This document shows positions 43,056-50,957 of a stretch of DNA of 58,590 nt, piece after piece. The first letter of the stretch is position 1; each line of letters begins with the position of its first letter. The position numbers were made by a program, and so were the translations under genes. Below the pieces are notes generated by a model that worked only from the letters and a program-made list of their open reading frames with translations, had not been told where the DNA came from and did no database searches. Origin of the DNA: Bacillota bacterium (GTDB lineage Bacteria > Bacillota > Clostridia > Christensenellales > CAG-138); contig JAEYHP010000164.1 in the NCBI GenBank assembly GCA_023409435.1, positions 1 to 58,590 on the forward strand, read 5' to 3'.

Positions 43056-43900
43056 GCGTCCTCCCGCTTTGAAAATTCCACGGCCCAGTCCGGGCCAAAG
43101 TTCAATCCGTAGCGCTCCATCAGATTCGCCTGCGCAAGCGCGACGCCGATGCGCATGAGTTCGTTCGTATAGATGACGGGCGCGGCCTTTTCCACAAAAC
43201 CAAAGGAAGGGGAGTAGGGGGCGCAAAACGAACGTATAGCCTGCCCCTCGTGAAGCACGCGCAGCGTAAGCGTATCCCCATATGAAAAGCCCGCCTGCGC
43301 GAATATCTCAAACGGAATGTTCGTCCACAGATTCCCGAAATTCGGATCGGCGATTTCAAATATCCCTCTTACGGTTCCATCCTGTGCGGAGCAGGGGATT
43401 AGCGGATGGCGCACGATCTCTTCCGCCGGATATTCAGGGCCGACCTCTTCATATCCTATGATACCGGAAGCAAAGCGCGCTGCCGTGTAGGCGAATACGT
43501 CCCGGCCATGGAACACGCTTGTCCCAACCGTTGCGGGCAGGCGGTTCACCGTTTCATCGATTTGGCGCACCTCTAGAATGCCGTGGTGGGCGGCGATGTG
43601 TGTCAGCGTGCCGTTGTCCGGCGTTACGATATAGTAGCCGTCCACGGTCTTGGCGACACAGCTGCGGCGGGAGGTGCCCACGCCCGGGTCCACTACCGAA
43701 ACAAACACGGTGCCTTTGGGCCAGAAGCGCACCGTCTGTAAGAGGCGGTAGGAGGCGCTCCATGTATCGTACTGCGGCAGTTCGTGCGTGCCGTCCATGA
43801 TCTCCAAAGTACGGTCCACCGTTTTCACCACGCCATACATGGCGGAAACGGCACCCTCTTTGTATGTAAAGTCAGTTTGGAATACCAGAATTGGTCTCAT
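43052..43900 (-). CDS. SAM hydroxide adenosyltransferase (DUF62) paralog B
   Basis: 282 residues. Same catalytic spacing as paralog A: Asp71 and Arg78 in VVDPGVGTSR, His131 in FHGRDVFA, N-terminal FQTDFTYKEG. About half the residues appear identical to paralog A by eye, so this is an old tandem duplication with both copies apparently active. First gene of the operon, with a promoter 26 bp upstream. The C-terminal substrate-binding half differs more between the copies. Confidence 0.93.
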   Translation of the reverse strand: MRPILVFQTDFTYKEGAVSAMYGVVKTVDRTLEIMDGTHELPQYDTWSASYRLLQTVRFWPKGTVFVSVVDPGVGTSRRSCVAKTVDGYYIVTPDNGTLTHIAAHHGILEVRQIDETVNRLPATVGTSVFHGRDVFAYTAARFASGIIGYEEVGPEYPAEEIVRHPLIPCSAQDGTVRGIFEIADPNFGNLWTNIPFEIFAQAGFSYGDTLTLRVLHEGQAIRSFCAPYSPSFGFVEKAAPVIYTNELMRIGVALAQANLMERYGLNFGPDWAVEFSKREDA

Positions 43901-43925
43901 ATCTCATCTCTGTATGTTTTTGCAT

Positions 43926-43954
43926 AGTATAATATATTCTTTCGGTATAATCAA
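43926..43954 (-). promoter_or_regulatory. Promoter of the SAM-hydrolase/ECF operon
   Basis: Minus strand TTGATT (43954-43949), 17-bp spacer, TATACT (43931-43926). The predicted leader is only about 20 nt, leaving no room for a SAM riboswitch. Confidence 0.7.
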
Positions 43955-44036
43955 CCTATTTCCGATAATTCTACGGGAATATAAGAAAATACCTTCCCGA
44001 ATGAACGGGAGGGCAATAGTCGTCAATAAAAATACG

Positions 44037-44068
44037 GGGATGTCACGCATTTTGAACTGCGGCATCCC
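44037..44068 (-). terminator. Terminator of the 44-55 kb operon
   Basis: On the minus strand GGGATG pairs with CATCCC around a loop with further GC pairing, followed by CGTATTTTTATTG. A second stem (TCCCG/CGGGA) lies just beyond at about 43993-44010. Confidence 0.65.
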
Positions 44069-44121
44069 TTTTATCAATAGGTTTCTGTAAAAAAACGCGG
44101 TTCTTTTTGAAGGTTATTTGC

Positions 44122-44910
44122 TTACAGCAACCCGTACCTCACGATATTGCTCAGCGTAATGCACAGTATGATGACCTGCATGATGTTGAAGCATCTGTCC
44201 ACCGCTTTGTCAGGCAGGCTCTTGTTGAACTTGGCGCCTAAGAATCCCCCAGCGACGCCGCAGAGCACGATAACGGGAAGTATGCTAAGGTCGTATTGCG
44301 CGTAGCCTGTCGTAAGCGCTACGGTGACCAGCTTGGAAAGCTGCGAAAACAGGATGGTCAGTATGGAATACACCGCGGCCATGCGCGTATCGCAGCCGAT
44401 CACAAACAGTATGATGGCAACGTTGAAAGGTCCCCCGCCAATCCCGAGGAAAGAGGACAGCGTGCCTAAAATAAACCCGCACAGCAGTACGGGCAATGGT
44501 TTTGTGGTATTCAGGGACCGTATGCGGCTTTTAAACGCCATGTACAGCACCACACAGATGATCAAAACAAAGAGCATGACATTCTGAATAACAATCAGAA
44601 GCTCGTTGTTCTGAAGCAGCGCGTCCACCTGTCCGAGCGCAAATTGCCCCGCGTATCCGCCCGCAATGGAGCCGCCGCACAACACGGCCCCGGCCTTGGG
44701 GTCGATTTTTGTCTTCATCGCGATCTGGCGCGAGATGGAAACAAGCGCCATGGCAAACACGGTGATTGAAGTGATAACGCCCACCGTTACCGCATCGTAC
44801 TGTTGAAACGCATCGAACACCGGCTTGATGATGACGCCGCCCCCCATACCTGCGATGGACCCCATCAATGTGGCGAACAGCGTCACGAGGGCATAGATGA
44901 TGATTTGCAT
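44122..44910 (-). CDS. TauE/SafE-family anion permease, copy 1
   Basis: 262 residues, seven to eight membrane helices, with the duplicated TauE/SafE glycine-rich motif (MGSIAGMGGGVIIKPVFD; LSSFLGIGGGPFNVAII). The family includes sulfite, sulfoacetate and other organic-anion exporters. GGGAG ribosome site. Last gene of the long leftward operon, 33 bp after copy 2. Confidence 0.9.
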   Translation of the reverse strand: MQIIIYALVTLFATLMGSIAGMGGGVIIKPVFDAFQQYDAVTVGVITSITVFAMALVSISRQIAMKTKIDPKAGAVLCGGSIAGGYAGQFALGQVDALLQNNELLIVIQNVMLFVLIICVVLYMAFKSRIRSLNTTKPLPVLLCGFILGTLSSFLGIGGGPFNVAIILFVIGCDTRMAAVYSILTILFSQLSKLVTVALTTGYAQYDLSILPVIVLCGVAGGFLGAKFNKSLPDKAVDRCFNIMQVIILCITLSNIVRYGLL

Positions 44911-44943
44911 GAACTGGCTCCCAACGCTAAAATTAAAAAGATA

Positions 44944-45663
44944 TTACTTCAGCAGCTGTACTAGCCCCATGACGGGCAGCACGGCTACGATGATATACTT
45001 GAGCGCGTCCTTGTTGACCTTGTAGAAGACCCGCATGCCGATTAATCCCGCGGTAACGGCCGCCACCCCGGAGGATGCGATCATGCCCAATAAAGGAAGG
45101 TCCGGCTTGGTATAGGTAAGGTTCAGGCATAAGGAAACGAGGCCCGCAAGCAGAAAACTGAACTCAAGGTTCGCCTTGAATGTCAGCGTGTTCTCGCAGC
45201 AGTCGTAATAGTACAGCGCCAGGAAAGGCCCCACAATGTTGAACATGCCCGTGGTCACACCGGTAAGCAGGCCAAACGCGAGCCCCGCAAGTGGAGACTC
45301 GCTTACCGTAATCTGCTTCTTCTTCGTATACAGGAAATAGCCCGCCAGGATGAAGAGAAAAACGCCCATTACTTTGGCCGCCGTGCGGGCATCAAGATGC
45401 CGGATCAAAATCAGGCTGGGCCAGAGCGTGATCATGCAGCCCAGTAAAGGCCAAAGGATCTTTTTGAACCGGATATGCCTGCGAAGGGATATCGTCATTT
45501 GCAAGCCAATCACCACGATGACCGCGGCGCTGATGACGGAACATTGCGGGAAAGGCAATATGAGCGGCATGAGGAACATGGCGAATATGGCGTATCCAAA
45601 ACCTGTGGCGGCCTGGGTGAATGCGGAAAAGAAGTTGATCGCCGCGATGATAAGCGTTGTCAA
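44944..45663 (-). CDS. TauE/SafE-family anion permease, copy 2
   Basis: 239 residues from TTG 45663, after a GGGG-rich ribosome site 7 bp beyond the GntR stop. The motif FTQAATGFGYAIFAMFLMPL and the second-half TGVTTGMFNIVGPFLALYYYD follow the TauE/SafE pattern but with weaker glycine clusters than copy 1. The copies are clearly different in sequence, so they may form a heteromer or handle different anions. Confidence 0.88.
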   Translation of the reverse strand: MTTLIIAAINFFSAFTQAATGFGYAIFAMFLMPLILPFPQCSVISAAVIVVIGLQMTISLRRHIRFKKILWPLLGCMITLWPSLILIRHLDARTAAKVMGVFLFILAGYFLYTKKKQITVSESPLAGLAFGLLTGVTTGMFNIVGPFLALYYYDCCENTLTFKANLEFSFLLAGLVSLCLNLTYTKPDLPLLGMIASSGVAAVTAGLIGMRVFYKVNKDALKYIIVAVLPVMGLVQLLK

Positions 45664-45670
45664 AATACCC

Positions 45671-46435
45671 CTACAATCTCCGCTGCAGCCTGATGCTGTA
45701 CTGATAATCGTCCCCCCGGTAGATCGTCTTTTCGTACAGGATAGGATACCCGTTTTCCAGGTATGTCGTGCGCTTGATGACGAGCACGGGCTGTCCCACC
45801 TGATAGCGCAGAACTTCCGCCTCCTCTTTATTGCATATCCCCGAGGCGATCTCCTGCTCCCCGTAGCTCAGATTGTATCCGCAGCTCTCCAGATGCGCAA
45901 ATACCTTATCCCTGGTAAGATCCAAAGCGTCTACCATTTTGCCAATATCGTACGGCACAAACGAGTGATTGACCGCAAGCGGTTTGTTGTTTTTTGAAAG
46001 CACGCGCGAAAAAGAGTATACGGGAAGCGTGCTGCTCTCGGGCAGCTTCAGGTGGCGGCGCACGGTGGGGGTGGCGGGTACGAACTCGTGCTCAAGCACA
46101 GTCACGCCCATGACCACGCCTTCCGTGTTTGCAAGCTCCTCCACAATGCCCATCAGTACGCCCAAACGGTGGCTGACCCTGCGCTGCGCCACCCGCGTTT
46201 CCTTGCCGTGGCTGCGTATGAGCAGGCCTTCATCCACCATGCCGCCGATGCACTTGCGCACGGTGACGCGGCTGACGTCATATAGCTCGGCCAGTACGCG
46301 CTCCCCGGGCAGTTCGTCCCCGGGTTCAAGCGCGCCTGTTTCGATCATATTTACCAGAATATCCTTTAGTTGCAGATAAAGCGGCTTTGTAATATTCGGG
46401 TATAATGTACCGCCGGATTCTTTGAGTATGTCCAT
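45671..46435 (-). CDS. GntR/HutC-family regulator with UTRA sensor domain
   Basis: 254 residues. Winged helix-turn-helix about 15-80 (YLQLKDILVNMIETGALEPGDELPGERVLAELYDVSRVTVRKC, shortened here by key motifs LPGER and SRVTVRK). UTRA domain about 95-245 (LGVLMGIVEEL through DDYQYSIRL). UTRA domains bind small molecules such as sugar phosphates or hydroxy acids. Encoded inside the operon it probably controls; the matching palindromes at 55391-55417 and 55551-55577 are its best candidate operators. Confidence 0.93.
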   Translation of the reverse strand: MDILKESGGTLYPNITKPLYLQLKDILVNMIETGALEPGDELPGERVLAELYDVSRVTVRKCIGGMVDEGLLIRSHGKETRVAQRRVSHRLGVLMGIVEELANTEGVVMGVTVLEHEFVPATPTVRRHLKLPESSTLPVYSFSRVLSKNNKPLAVNHSFVPYDIGKMVDALDLTRDKVFAHLESCGYNLSYGEQEIASGICNKEEAEVLRYQVGQPVLVIKRTTYLENGYPILYEKTIYRGDDYQYSIRLQRRL

Positions 46436-46467
46436 AAACGATCCTTACGCGCTGAAATTGGTTGTTG

Positions 46468-47232
46468 TCACCACCATTTGATCTGATCCGTCACATGCTT
46501 GCGGATGGCGACAAACTCAGGAGAAACAACGTCCCTGGGCCTAGGAAGATCCACCAGAACTTCTTCCTTAATAGTAGCGGGTTTATTCGTCAATATCAAT
46601 ATCCTTTCAGCAAGGTACACGGCCTCCTCAATGTTGTGGGTAATGAATACCACCGTGCTGCCAAGCTTCTGCCAAAGGCGTATGACCTCGTCCTCGAGAT
46701 AGAACCTGAGCTTGATGTCCATTTGCCCGTACGGTTCATCCATCAGCAGCAGGTCCGGGTTCATGGCGAACGCACGGCCGATGATAATGCGCTGCGCGGT
46801 GCTGACCGAAAGCTGATGCGGGTAGGATTTGCGGAACTGTTCGAGCCCTAAGAGCGCGATGATGCTTTCCACCCGCTCGTCGATTACGGCCTTATCAAGC
46901 TTTTTGATCTCCAGGCCAAACCGCAGGTTCTGTTCCACCGTAAGCCAGGGGATGGAGGACGGTTCCTGGAACACGAACGCAAGGTTATGCTTCTTGGGAT
47001 CCGCCGGTTCCCCGTCGATATAAAGGTCGCCCTTGGTCGGCATATAGATGCGGGTGAGCAAATTTAAGAATGTCGTCTTTCCGCAGCCCGTGGGGCCGAC
47101 CACGCATACGAACTCGCCCTTCTTGATGTTGAATGAAATATCGTCCAGCACGTGCAGGCCGCCGAAATACTTGGTCAGGTTTTTGACTTCCACCTTATAT
47201 TCGTTGGCGCCCGCAAGCGATTGACCGCTCAT
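46468..47232 (-). CDS. Nitrate/sulfonate/taurine-type ABC ATPase B, degenerate signature motif
   Basis: 254 residues. Walker A GPTGCGKT (46-53), Q-loop FQEPSSIPW (SsuB/TauB type), Walker B LLLMDEPYGQMD (Glu166) and H-loop ITHN (His199) are intact, but the ABC signature is LSVST (141-145) instead of LSGGQ. This domain can therefore supply a good catalytic side but not a normal signature to its partner. Encoded next to ATPase A. Role: energises the oxyanion/sulfonate-type importer. Confidence 0.93.
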   Translation of the reverse strand: MSGQSLAGANEYKVEVKNLTKYFGGLHVLDDISFNIKKGEFVCVVGPTGCGKTTFLNLLTRIYMPTKGDLYIDGEPADPKKHNLAFVFQEPSSIPWLTVEQNLRFGLEIKKLDKAVIDERVESIIALLGLEQFRKSYPHQLSVSTAQRIIIGRAFAMNPDLLLMDEPYGQMDIKLRFYLEDEVIRLWQKLGSTVVFITHNIEEAVYLAERILILTNKPATIKEEVLVDLPRPRDVVSPEFVAIRKHVTDQIKWW

Positions 47233-47247
47233 ACAGTTTCCTCCTTG

Positions 47248-48015
47248 TTATATCGCAAGATCCGTGTTTTCCGAGACTTCCTTGCGGATACGCAGGAATT
47301 CCGGGTCCACCGTATCCCGCGGCCGGGGCAGATTGATCGGGTAAATTTCCTTCACGGTGGCGGGGCATTCGCTCAACAGCACGATACGGTCCCCGAGATA
47401 CACCGCCTCCTCAATGTTGTTGGTTACGAATATGATGGTGCGTTTTTCCTGCTGCCAGATGCGCTGGATCTCCTCTTCCATGGCGTAACGGGTCTGCGCG
47501 TCAAGCTGGCCGAACGGTTCGTCCATGAGCAGGATTTCGGGGTTGCTGGTATAGGCGCGCGCAATGCCCACGCGCTGCTTCATGCCGCCCGAAAGCTGGT
47601 GCGGGTAGGATTTTTCAAACCCCGTAAGCCCCACCAGGTCGATGTACTTCTGCGCGGTCTTGCGGCGCTCCGCCTTCTTTACGCCCGCAAGTTCCAGGCC
47701 GAATTCCACATTGTTCATAACGGTTTTCCAGGGCATCAGCGCGAGGTTCTGGAACACCATGCCGATGCGCTTGTCGTTGCCGGTAATCTTTTCGCCGTCC
47801 AGATACCGCTCGCCGGAGACCGGCTTTTCAATACCGCCGACGATGTTTAAAAGCACGCTCTTACCGCAGTGGCCGGGGCCGAGCACCACGAGGAATTCGT
47901 TGTCGTAGACCTCCAGGCTCACGTTTTCCACTGCGTGGCGCACCTGGTTGTTTACAACGAAGCTCTGGGATATATTTTCAAGCTTTAATTTGACCCTTTT
48001 CGCGTCCACGGGCAT
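47248..48015 (-). CDS. Nitrate/sulfonate/taurine-type ABC ATPase A, H-loop His replaced by Asn
   Basis: 255 residues from ATG 48015 (AAAGGA site). Walker A is GPGHCGKS (46-53, with His where Ser/Gly is usual), the signature LSGGM (141-145) is canonical, Walker B is ILLMDEPFGQLD, but the H-loop reads FVTNN (Asn199), so the histidine needed for hydrolysis on its own site is missing. Together with ATPase B this predicts one consensus site and one degenerate site. Starts inside the upstream permease gene (31-bp overlap). Confidence 0.93.
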   Translation of the reverse strand: MPVDAKRVKLKLENISQSFVVNNQVRHAVENVSLEVYDNEFLVVLGPGHCGKSVLLNIVGGIEKPVSGERYLDGEKITGNDKRIGMVFQNLALMPWKTVMNNVEFGLELAGVKKAERRKTAQKYIDLVGLTGFEKSYPHQLSGGMKQRVGIARAYTSNPEILLMDEPFGQLDAQTRYAMEEEIQRIWQQEKRTIIFVTNNIEEAVYLGDRIVLLSECPATVKEIYPINLPRPRDTVDPEFLRIRKEVSENTDLAI

Positions 48016-48803
48016 ATCGTCCTTTCTGCAAACTGCGTAATAATTGCCAATATGGCGCCGACGATGCCGATGCATATCATCGAAAGCAACACAAGGGGCA
48101 AATCTCCCGAATCCATGCCGCGCACGATCAAAAAGCCCACGCCCGAATTGCCGCCGAGCATCTCGGCCGCCAGCACCACCATCCAGGCAGCGCTCGTAGA
48201 GGTGCGGATGCCCGCGAATATGGCGTCCAGCGCCGACGGAATGGCGATTTTAAACAGCTTCTGCCGGTTGGTCGCGTTGAATATGGTGCCAACGTCCAGG
48301 TACAGCCTGCTGACGTTGCTCATACCGGCCTGCGTATTGACCACGATGCTGGCGATACAGCCGATGAACACAACTAAGATACGGGAGCCCTCGTTGTTTC
48401 CGAACCAGATCGTGATCAGAGGAATCCAGGCAAGCGGCGGCACCGAGCGGAAGGCCGTGAACATTGGCGTCAGTAGCGCCCCGGCCTTTTTGTTCCAGCC
48501 AATCAGGATACCGAACGCGATACCCGTGACCCACGCGATCACAAGAGCGGTGAACACGCGCTTGAGGCTGGCCCAGACGTGCCCGAATACGTTCAGGTTT
48601 TTAATGGGCTTCTGCATCAGCAGCACAAACCGGTCCCACGTGGCGGCGGGGGAGGGGAACTGGCCTTCGTCGCTGCCTGCGACTGAGATCCACAAGAGTA
48701 TCAGCAGCACGACGGCCAATACGGGCAGCACGGCGTAGAGCCGCTGCATCATTAAGGCCTTTTTTTCGGCCGCGCTCATGTAAATGCGCTCTTTCGTACT
48801 CAT
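47985..48803 (-). CDS. SsuC/TauC/NrtB-type ABC permease 1
   Basis: 272 residues from ATG 48803, which overlaps the preceding stop as ATGA. Six membrane helices after a cytoplasmic start, EAA motif region GTIFNATNRQKLFKIAIPSALDAIFAGIR. It differs clearly from permease 2, so the pore is a heterodimer. Confidence 0.92.
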   Translation of the reverse strand: MSTKERIYMSAAEKKALMMQRLYAVLPVLAVVLLILLWISVAGSDEGQFPSPAATWDRFVLLMQKPIKNLNVFGHVWASLKRVFTALVIAWVTGIAFGILIGWNKKAGALLTPMFTAFRSVPPLAWIPLITIWFGNNEGSRILVVFIGCIASIVVNTQAGMSNVSRLYLDVGTIFNATNRQKLFKIAIPSALDAIFAGIRTSTSAAWMVVLAAEMLGGNSGVGFLIVRGMDSGDLPLVLLSMICIGIVGAILAIITQFAERTICPWTRKGSN

Positions 48804-49642
48804 ACTTTTTTCCACCCCAGTACTTTATTTTCCAGCATGCCCAGTACGGAAGTGAACAGCGTACCGATTGCGCCGATGACAACAATGCCCAGGATAATCA
48901 AATCGGGCCGTGCGAACTGGCGCCCCATCAGGATCATATAGCCCAGCCCGCTGGCTGCAGCGAGCATTTCGGCTGCAACGAGCGTTGCCCACGCGTTACC
49001 CAGCGCTACGCGCACGCCCGCAAACGTCATTGTCATTGCGGAGGGGATGCCTATTTTCCAGAATGTTGTGAAATTCGAAGCGCCGCAGGTCTTTGCCATG
49101 TTGATCAAAACCGGGCTTGTTTGCTTGATGCCGGTGTAGGAGTTGATCAGGCAGGGGACAAACGCGGCGAAAAACACGATAAACGCCTTTGCGCTCAGCC
49201 CAATGCCCAGCCAGACGATTGTAAGGGGGATCCAGGAAACCGGAGGGATGGGGCGGATAATTTCAAATATGGGGCGCACAAAACTGTCCGCACCCTTGTA
49301 CCAGCCCATCACCAGGCCCATGGGAATGCCGATGACGATTGCCAGTACAAAGCCGACCAGCGCCACCTGAAGGGAAGAAAGGATATTGACGGTGATGGTT
49401 GCGCCGTCGGGGTTGGGATCGGTCAGCTTAGTGAAAAACAGGTTGAGAATTTCAAACGGCGTGGACAGGAAACGGCTGGAGATAATGCCGCTCATGACGC
49501 CGATCTGCCAGATCAGAAAGAACGAGACAACGCCGATGATCGAAAGCATCAGACGTTCATATTTGCTTTTTTTGTGCAGCTTCTGAACCAGTTTTACACG
49601 GTCCTGATCGCTGAGTTTGCGCGAGCCGAGGTTTTGCTCCAC
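48800..49642 (-). CDS. SsuC/TauC/NrtB-type ABC permease 2
   Basis: 280 residues from GTG 49642, with AGAGGA eight bases upstream; longer in-frame readings run through the intergenic hairpin. Charged N-terminal 35 residues, six helices, EAA region AKTCGASNFTTFWKIGIPSAMTMTFAG. Overlaps permease 1 by four bases. Confidence 0.92.
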   Translation of the reverse strand: MEQNLGSRKLSDQDRVKLVQKLHKKSKYERLMLSIIGVVSFFLIWQIGVMSGIISSRFLSTPFEILNLFFTKLTDPNPDGATITVNILSSLQVALVGFVLAIVIGIPMGLVMGWYKGADSFVRPIFEIIRPIPPVSWIPLTIVWLGIGLSAKAFIVFFAAFVPCLINSYTGIKQTSPVLINMAKTCGASNFTTFWKIGIPSAMTMTFAGVRVALGNAWATLVAAEMLAAASGLGYMILMGRQFARPDLIILGIVVIGAIGTLFTSVLGMLENKVLGWKKV

Positions 49643-49677
49643 AGTGATGTCCTCTCTTTCTCGAGACGATATAAGGT

Positions 49678-49708
49678 GCGTTCCTCCGGGCATAGCCCGG
49701 AGGAACGC
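49678..49708 (-). terminator. Perfect 14-bp hairpin between SBP and permease genes
   Basis: 49678-49691 pairs without mismatch to 49695-49708 around an ATA loop, 10 bp beyond the SBP stop on the minus strand. No T run of note. Likely 3' stabiliser or partial terminator of the SBP transcript. Confidence 0.75.
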
Positions 49709-49718
49709 GCGATAGCGC

Positions 49719-50915
49719 TTACAGAGTGAGCCCCTGCTCCTCAAACATCGCCTTTACTTCGGTGGCGATGCTCGGGTCTATCATCTGATTATCCAACATT
49801 TGCGTACGCTGTTCAGCAGTGTACTTGCCCTGGGAGATAAAGAAGTCCATACCCACCAGCACATCTTTTTCCGCCTGGATCAGGTCGCGCTTGGTGTACA
49901 GGCCGGCGGCATCGGGCGAAGTGCTGGTCATGATGTCGATGGATTTTGCTAAGAAGGGCGCACGGTACCATTCCATGACGCGCTTTGCTATGCTTTCGTC
50001 CACCTTAATGCCTTCTTCCTCGCAGTTCTCGAGGTAATAGGCAACTGCCTTCTGCATGTTTTCTTCGCTCTCGTTGCACCATTCCCAGGTCTTGTAGAAC
50101 ACGGCGTAAGCGACCTTGACGAGCTCGCGCTTGTTCTCCAAAGCATCCTTGGTGGCGAGCGTCGCGCAGGGAGCGACAAAGCCCAGCTGGCCCGCGTCGG
50201 ATACGCGCACAAAGCCCGCATCTTCCGCCGCAAACGCGATGGCGTTCCATACGCCCAGGCCGTCGCCTTCGCCGCCCTGGAAGCCGGTGAGCGCGCTGGT
50301 CACGTCCATGTTGACGGACTCGATGTCTTCCATGCCCAGGCCTACCGTTTTAAGCGCCGCCACCAGCGTTGCCTGCGCGGTCGTGCCTATGGGATAGAGC
50401 CATTTGGTGCCCTTCCAGCTCTCGGGGTTGGTGGGGTCGGTCGCCAGCTTGCTGTCCTTGCGGGCAAACAGCGCGAGGTTTTCTTCATAATCGGATATGC
50501 CGATCGTCTTGATGTCATAACCGGCCATACCGACCAGCGTGCCGCCCAGGCCAGCGCCGGCAATGTCCCAATCCGCGTTCGCTTCCATCATGGCGGGGCC
50601 ATTGGTGAAGGTCTGGTATTCGATGTCGATGTTCAGTTCATCAAAGAAACCTTCCTTATCCGCAAAAAGGAACGGATAGGACAACGGGGAACCGGCAAAG
50701 AACCCAACCCTGAGGGTCTGCCTTTCTTCAAAGGGCTTCAGGCCAAACGTAGTTGTCGTGGTCTCTTCCCCTGTGCCTGCGGGTTCTTCCCCGGCGGGGG
50801 CGGCAGTCTCCGCGGCGGGAGCGGGCGTTTCTTCCTTTGTGCCGGTGGGTGCGCAGCCTGCTAAAATAGCAAAGCTCATGGCAAGCACCAAAATAATGGA
50901 CAGCAGCTTTTTCAC
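49719..50915 (-). CDS. NMT1/SsuA/TauA-type substrate-binding lipoprotein
   Basis: 398 residues from GTG 50915, seven bases after AGGAGG. Signal peptide with lipobox AILAGC, Pro/Ala/Glu/Thr linker to about residue 60, then an NMT1-like fold: LRVGFFAGSPLSYPFLFADKEGFF, ADWDIAGAGLGG, WLYPIGTTAQATLVAALKTVGL. Relatives bind alkanesulfonates, taurine, nitrate, thiamine precursors or aromatic acids; the ligand is not determined. It follows the LarA-like gene by 42 bp. Confidence 0.92.
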   Translation of the reverse strand: MKKLLSIILVLAMSFAILAGCAPTGTKEETPAPAAETAAPAGEEPAGTGEETTTTTFGLKPFEERQTLRVGFFAGSPLSYPFLFADKEGFFDELNIDIEYQTFTNGPAMMEANADWDIAGAGLGGTLVGMAGYDIKTIGISDYEENLALFARKDSKLATDPTNPESWKGTKWLYPIGTTAQATLVAALKTVGLGMEDIESVNMDVTSALTGFQGGEGDGLGVWNAIAFAAEDAGFVRVSDAGQLGFVAPCATLATKDALENKRELVKVAYAVFYKTWEWCNESEENMQKAVAYYLENCEEEGIKVDESIAKRVMEWYRAPFLAKSIDIMTSTSPDAAGLYTKRDLIQAEKDVLVGMDFFISQGKYTAEQRTQMLDNQMIDPSIATEVKAMFEEQGLTL

Positions 50916-50957
50916 GTTGTTCCTCCTGATTGTTATTTTATTTTGCATGGGCCGACG

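Noticed and set aside
43901..43950. SAM riboswitch upstream of the SAM hydrolases
   Set aside because: The promoter leaves a leader of only about 20 nt; no conserved fold fits.
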